A DNA stretch of 64,000 nucleotides, from the NCBI RefSeq assembly GCF_001949145.1, contig NW_019091472.1, forward strand, positions 185,998-249,997, read 5' to 3'. Under the pieces are notes generated by a model that worked only from the letters and a program-made list of their open reading frames with translations, searched no databases and was not told where the DNA came from. The translations under genes and the position numbers were made by a program. How positions within the stretch are numbered: the first letter of the stretch is position 1; each line of letters opens with the position of its first letter. Below, one piece after another: positions 62,101 to 64,000 of the stretch. Source of the stretch: Acanthaster planci. Its lineage: Eukaryota > Echinodermata > Asteroidea > Valvatida > Acanthasteridae.

Positions 62101-62577
62101 GTTCAACCCTAACCTCAATGAAAGTTACAAAATACTACTTACATGTACTATAGTAGTAAAATGTAGCATACAGTACTGTGCCTTACATGTATATGAGTAC
62201 ATGACCTTACTGTTCTCTGCAGCCATACAATACAAAAGATAAGACAATGTACCAAGTGCCATACAATGCTGTGGCACTGTAAATACTTCATTGTTCTCTG
62301 TACAAGTAAAAATGGAAGTAACCTAGCCAGAAGTAGTAATCTGTAGCACTAGGTCCTTCAGGCTCAGACTACTACGTAGTATTTTGTAGTACTGAGTTCT
62401 GTACCCTAGGTTATATGCCAGGCATTGGGGGTAAATGTACATGTATGCATACATGTACTGGTACACGTACATGTACTGAGTAATCTTCCCTTCTTTTATT
62501 AAAACATGTACCAGTATACCAGAAATTTTCCTTACCTTGCTCGGATTATCAAAATCAAACTCCATCTTATCTGCCAT
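17070..62577 (-). CDS. PRKAG2: AMP-activated protein kinase gamma subunit (PRKAG1/2-like), complete, 15 coding exons
   Basis: This is the regulatory gamma subunit of AMPK, which senses AMP/ADP/ATP through four CBS repeats. Exons in transcript order: 62577-62536, 61347-61294, 52289-52128, 41845-41800, 30108-30008, 29379-29298, 28612-28554, 28034-27989, 26183-26132, 24473-24347, 23835-23755, 23059-22937, 21825-21679, 19350-19257 and 17119-17070. All junctions are GT-AG and phases agree throughout; the total is 1266 nt, 421 residues. CBS1 holds [10 protein letters not shown] (R149); CBS2 holds IHRLPVVD (H229, R230); CBS3 holds RVSALPVID and DIYAKFD (D317); CBS4 has VHRLVVVD (H376, R377) and SLSD (D395). 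R347 lies in [11 protein letters not shown], where vertebrates have H before R. The first ~100 residues are acidic and Ser/Pro-rich, like a short PRKAG2 N-terminus. An in-frame TGA at 62596-62598 supports the start. The symbol is by resemblance; an invertebrate may have only one gene for all vertebrate gammas. Confidence 0.93.
17341..17430 (+). repeat. Partial copy of the GGAATATAAGCC terminal-repeat element
   Basis: It begins ACAGTTATTTTTGGAATATA and has GTATAAGCCGCAGCACACAA, as does the left part of the element at 28781. No matching right end was found nearby. Confidence 0.6.
17431..18656. other. Last intron of the AMPK gamma gene, no further feature
   Basis: Intronic sequence between exons 15 and 14. 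No exon, RNA gene or clear repeat was recognised before the family-A element at 18657. Confidence 0.45.
18657..19157 (+). mobile_element. TTAA element, family A copy 4
   Basis: TTAA lies at 18657-18660 and 19154-19157, with tips TTAACCACTTCCTGCCAGG and the inverse of TTAACCACTTGCTGCCGGG. Small internal deletions shorten it relative to copy 1. It sits in the last intron of the AMPK gamma gene, about 100 bp downstream of the exon 14 donor. Confidence 0.88.
19257..19350 (-). CDS. PRKAG2: AMPK gamma exon 14 (CBS4)
   Basis: Acceptor ATAAAG and donor GTATGT. It encodes [20 protein letters not shown], then [11 protein letters not shown], and one base of a glycine codon. Reading on through the donor gives a stop after 19 more codons, but the splice to exon 15 restores the PAG ending seen in PRKAG2. 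Confidence 0.95.
19793..20897. mobile_element. 1.1-kb terminal-inverted-repeat element, TAGTGGACACCATTGG ends
   Basis: TAGTGGACACCATTGG at 19793-19808 recurs inverted and perfect at 20882-20897. Similar short ends (ACTGGACAC-A/C-ATTGG) are common in echinoderm-type non-autonomous elements as I remember them; that is recall, not a search. The interior has no conserved open frame. It lies in the AMPK gamma intron between exons 14 and 13. Confidence 0.72.
21051..21364 (+). mobile_element. TTAA element, family B copy 2 (with assembly gap)
   Basis: TTAA lies at 21051-21054 and 21361-21364. The ends TTAACCCCTTCTCATCGGG and the inverse of TTAACCCCTTGACGCC match copy 1, as do the interior stretches CAGCTATTATTCTC and GGCCAAGCGAGGCTGGAATT. 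The middle is masked by N at 21188-21278, so the length is an estimate. Confidence 0.85.
21188..21278. other. Assembly gap (91 N)
   Basis: A run of 91 undetermined bases inside a family-B element. By comparison with copy 1, the missing piece covers the element's centre. Confidence 0.99.
21679..21825 (-). CDS. PRKAG2: AMPK gamma exon 13 (CBS3-CBS4)
   Basis: Acceptor GTTTAG and donor GTAAAA, with 49 codons. It encodes [19 protein letters not shown], then [12 protein letters not shown] and [14 protein letters not shown]. The arginine of FRQTYFEG matches a nucleotide-contact arginine of human gamma-1. Confidence 0.96.
22129..22583 (+). mobile_element. TTAA element, family A copy 5
   Basis: TTAA lies at 22129-22132 and 22580-22583, with left tip TTAACCACTTCCTGCCAGG. 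The first third of the family is deleted, so it passes straight to the AATCCAGCCTTGTTTTGAAA landmark. It lies in the intron between AMPK gamma exons 13 and 12. Confidence 0.87.
22937..23059 (-). CDS. PRKAG2: AMPK gamma exon 12 (CBS3)
   Basis: Acceptor TTGACAG and donor GTAAGT, with 41 codons. RVSALPVID and DIYAKFDVI are the CBS3 ligand-binding segments. Confidence 0.96.
23755..23835 (-). CDS. PRKAG2: AMPK gamma exon 11 (CBS2-CBS3 linker)
   Basis: Acceptor ATTTTAG and donor GTAAGT, with 27 codons. The core [18 protein letters not shown] matches MSKSLEELQIGTYANIAM of human gamma-1. Confidence 0.94.
24347..24473 (-). CDS. PRKAG2: AMPK gamma exon 10 (CBS2)
   Basis: Acceptor GTTTCAG and donor GTGAGC. 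It encodes [20 protein letters not shown] and [15 protein letters not shown]. The His-Arg pair of IHRLPV and the THKR stretch form part of the nucleotide sites in mammalian AMPK. Confidence 0.96.
24673..24873. mobile_element. hAT-type non-autonomous element, 201 bp
   Basis: The ends CAGTGGCATATC and the inverse of CAGTGGCGTGTC form a 12-bp inverted repeat with two differences. It is flanked by an 8-bp near-direct repeat, ACTCCTGA on the left and ACTCCAGA on the right. An 8-bp duplication and a CAGTG tip are typical of hAT elements. It lies in the intron between AMPK gamma exons 10 and 9. Confidence 0.78.
24900..25555. other. Intronic sequence without recognised feature
   Basis: Between the hAT-type element and the SINE. 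No exon, repeat or RNA gene was recognised on either strand. Confidence 0.4.
25556..25790 (+). mobile_element. tRNA-derived SINE
   Basis: The head GGGTGCCGCAGTG resembles a polymerase III A box, and GGTTCAAATC at about 25603 a B box. A conserved-looking body follows, with GTGGATTGGGTTTTCAGTCC and CTCCCACCTCTAAAACTGAA, ending in AATGAACATGAAT, which looks like a short-repeat tail. This order is that of tRNA-headed SINEs. The family name was not determined. Confidence 0.68.
26132..26183 (-). CDS. PRKAG2: AMPK gamma exon 9 (start of CBS2)
   Basis: Exon of 52 nt with acceptor TTTTGTAG and donor GTATGA. It encodes [16 protein letters not shown] between split Asp and Ser codons, where vertebrates have a FKPLVCISPNAS stretch. 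It is the most diverged of the CBS exons. Confidence 0.9.
26385..27000 (+). mobile_element. LINE fragment (reverse transcriptase C-terminal part, jockey/CR1-like)
   Basis: The translated pieces [40 protein letters not shown] and VWNSLP-like context follow the order of the region after the reverse transcriptase core in jockey/CR1-type LINEs. Several stops and frame changes show a decayed, 5'-truncated copy. It is in the AMPK gamma intron between exons 9 and 8, on the strand opposite the gene. Confidence 0.72.
27554..27702. mobile_element. TTAA-flanked element, family D (149 bp)
   Basis: TTAA lies at 27554-27557 and 27699-27702, with inverted tips TTAACCCTCCT on both sides. There is no coding sequence. 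Only one copy was seen in the window. It is probably another piggyBac-type non-autonomous element, in the AMPK gamma intron next to exon 8. Confidence 0.65.
27989..28034 (-). CDS. PRKAG2: AMPK gamma exon 8 (CBS1-CBS2 linker)
   Basis: Micro-exon of 46 nt with acceptor ATGCAG and donor GTTAGA. It encodes [15 protein letters not shown], equal to the ELEEHKIETWR linker of vertebrate gammas. Confidence 0.93.
28554..28612 (-). CDS. PRKAG2: AMPK gamma exon 7 (end of CBS1)
   Basis: Acceptor TTCAAAG and donor GTAGGA. It encodes [19 protein letters not shown] after completing a split glycine codon. The aspartate of TITDF is the CBS1 ribose-binding position of the family. Confidence 0.94.
28781..29203. 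mobile_element. Terminal-inverted-repeat element with GGAATATAAGCCGC ends
   Basis: Left TACCGTTATTTTTGGAATAT, continuing AAGCCGC, matches the inverse of the right end (GCGGCTTATATTCC then AAAGATTACGGTA) with few differences over about 27 bases. The outermost bases are TA on both sides, which may be a target duplication. The interior is AT-rich without an open frame. It lies between AMPK gamma exons 7 and 6. Confidence 0.75.
29298..29379 (-). CDS. PRKAG2: AMPK gamma exon 6 (CBS1)
   Basis: Acceptor TTGTAG and donor GTAAGG. It encodes [20 protein letters not shown] and a short tail. It contains the CBS1 arginine (R149 here), which contacts nucleotide in the mammalian protein. Confidence 0.96.
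30008..30108 (-). CDS. PRKAG2: AMPK gamma exon 5 (start of CBS1)
   Basis: Acceptor CTATAG and donor GTAAGT. The 33 codons contain [20 protein letters not shown], the entry to CBS1 shared by all animal gamma subunits (FMKSHRCYDLIPTSSKL in human). Confidence 0.95.
30962..31152 (-). mobile_element. CAGTGTTGG-type element rich in ACTCAAGTC
   Basis: On the - strand it begins CAGTGTTGGAGTGAGTCACC and contains many ACTCAAGTC/GACTTGAGT words in both orientations. It ends near a weakly inverted CAGCGAGTCCGCCCAACTCC. This is a common animal hAT-like non-autonomous pattern. No target duplication was seen. Confidence 0.55.
31420..33015 (+). mobile_element. LINE remnant (reverse transcriptase to 3' end)
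   Basis: [20 protein letters not shown] and AFNTIVPH-type motifs mark the reverse transcriptase. [20 protein letters not shown] and [13 protein letters not shown] belong to the segment after it. The 3' end near 33015 has a short AT-rich tail (AATTGAAATTGATTTGAACTG-like, no long poly-A). Many stops and shifts make it non-functional. It lies in the long AMPK gamma intron between exons 5 and 4, opposite the gene strand. Confidence 0.75.
33016..33653. other. Intronic sequence without recognised feature
   Basis: Between the LINE remnant and the truncated family-A element. Short open frames have no recognisable homology. Confidence 0.4.
33654..34111 (+). mobile_element. TTAA element, family A copy 6 (left end missing)
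   Basis: It enters the family at TTTTCCCTCTCAATAGTGGAG and continues to the right tip (inverse of TTAACCACTTGCTGCCAGG, with one extra T before TTAA at 34108-34111). It is closest to copy 1 by shared details such as CTTGTCTTGCTCAAGAAAAA. The left terminal repeat is absent. Confidence 0.85.
34880..36545 (+). pseudogene. hAT-like transposase relic with zinc finger (ZMYM1/DUF4371 type)
   Basis: A C2H2-like start ([16 protein letters not shown]) is followed by a helical segment from 35064 ([16 protein letters not shown]). Next come a PRKWHS/YQLYPHL-like block and [16 protein letters not shown] at about 35800. Further on are [17 protein letters not shown] at about 35985, [20 protein letters not shown] at 36120 and [13 protein letters not shown] at 36330. 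This order recalls the TTF/ZMYM-type proteins derived from hAT transposases. The frame changes several times and stops interrupt it, so it is a dead copy in an AMPK gamma intron. The family call is by motif memory. Confidence 0.6.
36546..37842 (+). other. Possible further transposon coding relic
   Basis: Patches read like old coding sequence, for example [20 protein letters not shown] near 37060 and [20 protein letters not shown] near 37600, but no family was recognised. It may be the rest of the preceding transposase relic or a second element. Nothing here looks like a host exon. Confidence 0.35.
37843..38003. repeat. Foldback element (two ~70-bp arms)
   Basis: The left arm 37843-37911 includes GGACTGTGGTGACCAGAAGA and the right arm 37932-38003 its inverse TCTTCTGGTCACCACAGTCC. 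The loop is about 20 bases. The arms differ at a few places, so the copy is not brand new. Confidence 0.82.
38004..39314. other. Intronic sequence without recognised gene
   Basis: A 79-codon open frame on the - strand (38433-38194, with [20 protein letters not shown]) and a 106-codon frame on the + strand (38628-38948) have no recognised homology. They may be further transposon debris. Confidence 0.35.
39315..40445. repeat. Possible element bounded by GTTCGGTTC-rich ends
   Basis: The left end has GGTTCGG, GCCGAACTTCGGTTCAGTTC, and the right end GGTTTGGTTCGGTTCGAAAG and TTGGTTCGGTTCACTGGTTC. The words recur on both strands at the two borders, about 1.1 kb apart. Exact ends and target duplication are not clear. 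Confidence 0.4.
40446..41799. other. Intronic sequence with TACATGTA words
   Basis: No exon or transposon was recognised. Clusters of ACATGTAC occur at about 40938-40950 and 41043-41092. Confidence 0.4.
41800..41845 (-). CDS. PRKAG2: AMPK gamma exon 4 (linker, possible internal start)
   Basis: It has 15 codons plus one base ([15 protein letters not shown]), acceptor GTTACAG and donor GTAATA. The methionine in GSMEVDSA would give a short PRKAG1-like N-terminus (MEVDSAEAEEMTF) if transcription began downstream of exon 3. Confidence 0.82.
41846..45476. other. Intronic sequence rich in ACATGTAC words, no gene recognised
   Basis: This is the first part of the 10-kb intron between AMPK gamma exons 4 and 3. 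Open frames up to 137 codons (44326-44739) are low-complexity readings of the ACATGTAC repeats, rich in Cys/His/Tyr, and are not called as genes. Confidence 0.45.
45477..45884. mobile_element. Tigger/pogo-like non-autonomous element, 408 bp
   Basis: The ends CAGTCGAACACGATTAACAC and the inverse of CAGTCGAACACGCTTAACAC match except one base and continue for some bases (GAGC versus AAGC). The element is flanked by TA on both sides (45475-45476 and 45885-45886). CAGTCGAAC tips with a TA target are the mark of the Tigger/pogo branch of Tc1/mariner elements. There is no open frame inside. Confidence 0.8.
46671..47327 (+). mobile_element. TTAA element, family A copy 7 (divergent)
   Basis: It starts TTAACCACTACATGCCAGG and ends with the inverse of ACCACTTCCTGCTGGGTGG. 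Landmarks such as GATTGTTTTGAAACAGTACC, GGGGACAAAAGC and ATGAATTTTTGAAGAATTTT are kept, but the rest is much changed and partly duplicated near the right end. The right TTAA has decayed to TAAA. It is probably an older copy or a sister subfamily. Confidence 0.75.
47328..48545. other. Intronic sequence without recognised feature
   Basis: Part of the intron between AMPK gamma exons 4 and 3. No conserved coding sequence was found. Confidence 0.4.
48546..49668. repeat. Possible element with ATATCGATATAT-rich borders
   Basis: Dense runs of ATATCGATAT-type words, themselves palindromic, stand at 48546-48605 and again at 49495-49668, with about 900 bp of other sequence between. Similar clusters at both ends of a segment suggest one element with ATCGAT-rich ends. 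No exact ends were found. Confidence 0.4.
49669..51480. other. Intronic sequence without recognised feature
   Basis: It contains several TACATGTA words. No exon or transposon end was recognised. Confidence 0.4.
51481..51703. mobile_element. 223-bp terminal-inverted-repeat element, GGGTAATTCCAGAAATT ends
   Basis: GGGTAATTCCAGAAATTGGG at the left matches the inverse of the right end (GGGTAATTCCAGAAATTCTG), and both go on with GGGTCC. TTAC stands directly on both sides (51477-51480 and 51704-51707), a possible 4-bp target duplication. There is no open frame inside. Confidence 0.78.
52128..52289 (-). CDS. PRKAG2: AMPK gamma exon 3 (Ser/Pro-rich N-terminal region)
   Basis: It has 54 codons between acceptor GTTTACAG and donor GTAAGTG. 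There is an acidic stretch ([14 protein letters not shown]), then a serine-rich one ([15 protein letters not shown]) and a basic end ([12 protein letters not shown]). The composition resembles the linker before the CBS repeats of PRKAG2 and offers likely phosphorylation sites (SPQSP). Its length is a multiple of three, so it could be a cassette exon. Confidence 0.82.
52460..52518. mobile_element. 59-bp TTAA hairpin (family C copy 2)
   Basis: It begins TTAACCCTAACACTCCTCAA and folds on itself with GACTGAGGAGTGTTAGGGG. Compared with the inverse of the copy at 13861 it differs at only a few bases, mostly at its right tip, where TTAA has become ATTA. Confidence 0.78.
52519..54586. other. Intronic sequence with many TACATGTA words
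   Basis: No gene recognised. Short open frames at 53917-54156 (-) and 54127-54345 (+) have somewhat protein-like composition but no recognised family. Confidence 0.4.
54588..54722 (+). CDS. Unassigned exon-like open stretch (44 codons and stop)
   Basis: A good acceptor (pyrimidine run TTTTTTCTATTCCAG ending at 54586) is followed by an open frame containing [20 protein letters not shown] and [15 protein letters not shown], ending in TAG. The composition is protein-like and unlike the surrounding ACATGTAC readings. I do not recognise the protein. It could be a terminal exon of a small gene nested in the AMPK gamma intron, or a piece of a transposon such as the piggyBac relic that starts 0.5 kb further on. 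Confidence 0.25.
   Translation, partial: HQLISCQLHKECITESYKEDWFGSNIDKNLLIDSDEIEQINKKC
55150..56662 (+). pseudogene. piggyBac-type transposase gene, decayed
   Basis: An acidic, serine-rich N-terminal part ([16 protein letters not shown], about 55200) leads into the DDE domain. It has [18 protein letters not shown] at 55620, then [20 protein letters not shown] at 55710. [18 protein letters not shown] at about 55910 carries the first catalytic Asp. [20 protein letters not shown] follows at about 55990, then [20 protein letters not shown] at about 56150 with the second Asp. [20 protein letters not shown] at about 56440 has the third. This is the order of DDE_Tnp_1_7 (piggyBac/PGBD). The frame is broken at several places, so it is not active, and the cysteine-rich tail was not found. 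Its own terminal repeats were not identified. It sits in the intron between AMPK gamma exons 3 and 2, on the opposite strand. Confidence 0.85.
56926..57245 (-). promoter_or_regulatory. Candidate alternative first exon/promoter region of the AMPK gamma gene
   Basis: On the - strand a comparatively GC-rich stretch (CCGCTCCCCTCGCAGAAG) ends in a strong donor, GTAAGTAG, with last exon base 56926. Joined to exon 3 or exon 4, no open frame runs through from here, so it would be untranslated leader, with the methionine in exon 4 as a possible start. That would give a PRKAG1-like short protein. This is inference from splice-site quality and base composition. The same stretch on the + strand has a 110-codon open frame (57004-57336, [15 protein letters not shown]), unrecognised. 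Confidence 0.25.
57340..60450. other. Intronic sequence without recognised gene
   Basis: It contains a short near-palindrome built of ACATGTA words at about 58610-58650. No exon or transposon ends were recognised. Confidence 0.4.
60451..61041 (-). mobile_element. TTAA element, family A copy 8 (reverse orientation)
   Basis: This is the only copy in reverse orientation. TTAACCACTTGCTGCTGGG stands at the left (the family's right tip) and GTGG-TTTAA at 61034-61041. Read on the - strand it keeps ACAAAAGACCG, TTGTTTGGAA, CCACTGGGGACAAA, CTGGGCTCTTTTTACAAGG and GGCAGGCCTGGCTGAAATAC. It lies 250 bp downstream of AMPK gamma exon 2 and so shares the orientation of the host gene. Confidence 0.83.
61294..61347 (-). 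CDS. PRKAG2: AMPK gamma exon 2 (variable N-terminal region)
   Basis: It has 18 codons, [10 protein letters not shown] then QNTNPQSL, between acceptor TTACTTTAG and donor GTAAGA. There is no homology to lean on. It is called because both splice sites are good, the length is a multiple of three and the phase fits both neighbours. It could be skipped in some transcripts without shifting the frame. Confidence 0.65.
61348..62535. other. First intron of the AMPK gamma gene
   Basis: Between exons 1 and 2. It has many ACATGTAC words (about 61415, 61555, 61955 and 62445) and no further exon recognised. Confidence 0.5.
62536..62577 (-). CDS. PRKAG2: AMPK gamma exon 1 (start codon)
   Basis: It encodes [14 protein letters not shown], followed by donor GTAAGG. 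The ATG context is GAGCAATGG, and an in-frame TGA seven codons upstream makes this the likely start. Upstream untranslated sequence was not delimited. Confidence 0.8.
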
Positions 62578-63593
62578 TGCTCCCTTTGATGAAAATCACT
62601 TCCAAGGAAAATGCAGAAGTAGCAGCAACTCAAGTCAGTAAGCTGGAACTTCACATGGGATGCTGCCATCAACTATAAGATGTTTCAATAAAAATGACAG
62701 ACGCATGTATGTTAACAAAAGATTCTTTTTACCGTCTTTTGCATAATCATTACCGTACATGTACATACTCTGATATGAATCCTGAAATAAAAACTTGTTC
62801 ATGTTTTGCCGCCAAACCTGCCTTTTGTCATATCAATGTGCCCTGTGTTCTTCATGTCCTCCTTGGAACATATCATTGTTTTTGAATGTCATAAATATTT
62901 CACATTCGTGTATGTACCCTTACATGTACATTTGTACATGTTTTTGGCTTGTCATTAAACTTCTATTGAAGATCAATCACATACATGTAGCTTCGACATG
63001 AAATGGTAATTTAACAGCGAATTGGTCATTTTTACCCATATCATGACTAATGTGGCAGCTTCTCTATGCACATTCCTAAATGTGGGTAAAGTTAGATGTT
63101 ATTCTCGGCAAATGACTGTGACCATCTGCCTGCATTCATCAGGACCTCACTCTGGTTCAATTTGTGAGGGTTCAACTTATCATACCATCCAGTATTCATC
63201 AACATTGTCAATGGAAAAGTCACTCTCATTGTCCAACCTCTGTTAATTCACAGTTAAGTGCAAGCAAGCCAGCACTCACACACAAAGCCTGTTTGCCTAG
63301 AAATAATGAAACAGTCATATAACTACTGAGCCATAGTGTAATATCATCAAACCAGGCTTCTATTGGATGCCCCCAATGACTTGTTTTCAGTTTACCTGGT
63401 ATGAAGGAAGACTTCAACTCAGGCTTTTTATGTCAGTAGCAATCTGTATTTATTTTTTACATTATAATTAATTCTACCAATATGATTGATCTTTAAGTTT
63501 ACGTATATGTACCGGTGCATGTATGTACAGAGTACTGAAGTGTGACATCATGTACAACCAAATGCCATACAAACTAACGGAGCAAACGCGCAT
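62578..63593. other. Upstream region of the AMPK gamma gene
   Basis: This should hold the 5' untranslated region and promoter for transcripts starting before exon 1. No TATA box or upstream exon could be fixed. A TGA in frame with the start codon lies at 62596-62598. Confidence 0.4.
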
Positions 63594-63898
63594 AGTTCAA
63601 ACCAAAGATCGTATAGCGCCGCGAAGCGGCACAAGATGGCGAACTTCACAGTGAATACACGTAAAACGTTGTAATTGCATGGGCGCCATTTGAGCAAGCG
63701 ATACACCTGCGCAATGCACAGTAATGCAAAGGTGCAGGCGCCGCGGCAGGCATGTGTACCTGGTGAGCCTGCGCTGAAACATTACTATAAACTGCGCAGG
63801 TGTATCGCTTGCTCAAATGGCGCCCATGGTAATTACATCCTTTGGACAGAGTTATCCATCTTGCGCCTTCGTCGCTATACGATCTTTGGTTCAAATGC
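63594..63898. repeat. Foldback element of about 305 bp, GC-richer than surroundings
   Basis: The outer arms share CCAAAGATCGTATAGCG with its inverse at about 63879-63895. The inner arms share GCGCCATTTGAGCAAGCGAT then ACACCTGCGCA with their inverse at about 63792-63826. The two arms of ~105 bp align along their whole length with scattered differences, around a ~90-base centre. The centre contains GCAGGCGCCGCGGCAGGC. No coding sequence and no clear target duplication. Confidence 0.8.
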
Positions 63899-64000
63899 TG
63901 GTTCTCTCACTAATGCCTTTTACACATACATGTACATGTAATTGTTTGTGTGATGTACATATATTCACTTCAGTATTCTATTGGCCTGCATGTACATGTA

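Overview
The window looks like nuclear DNA of a marine invertebrate animal, most likely a deuterostome (echinoderm, hemichordate or cephalochordate). It is AT-rich and gene-poor, with short phased exons, long introns, GT-AG splice sites and many small transposon relics. The phylum is inferred from the style of the genes and repeats. It is not proven by any one feature.

Two host genes are secure, and they are convergent. The last five coding exons of a cullin-2 gene (CUL2) run on the + strand from 2466 to 5776. They carry the end of the cullin homology domain, the NEDD8-acceptor motif and the winged-helix tail. The upstream exons lie outside the window. From 62577 down to 17070 on the - strand lies a complete AMP-activated protein kinase gamma subunit gene (PRKAG type). 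I could read 15 coding exons with matching phases, adding up to 1266 nt (421 residues plus stop) and giving four CBS repeats with the nucleotide-binding arginines, histidines and aspartates in place. About 11 kb without a recognisable exon separates the two 3' ends.

Everything else recognised is repeat. At least eight copies of a TTAA-flanked element of about 560 bp (family A here) lie at 1.2, 7.6, 14.1, 18.7, 22.1, 33.7, 46.7 and 60.5 kb. Other TTAA-flanked families are a 310-390 bp one (B, two copies), a 59-bp near-perfect hairpin (C, two copies) and a 149-bp one (D, one copy). All fit non-autonomous piggyBac-type elements, and a decayed piggyBac transposase gene lies at 55.2-56.7 kb. Other relics are a Penelope-like element at the left edge, two LINE fragments (26.4-27.0 and 31.4-33.0 kb), a zinc-finger hAT-like transposase relic (34.9-36.5 kb) and a tRNA-type SINE (25.6 kb). 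There are also several terminal-inverted-repeat elements and foldbacks, some with clear target duplications (hAT at 24.7 kb, Tigger/pogo-like at 45.5 kb, a 223-bp element at 51.5 kb). The palindromic motif TACATGTA is scattered throughout and becomes much denser right of about 40 kb. A 91-base assembly gap lies inside the second family-B copy.

Worth a second look: the group of TTAA elements, above all the 59-bp hairpin; a possible second first exon for the AMPK gamma gene near 57 kb; and an unassigned open terminal exon-like stretch at 54.6 kb.
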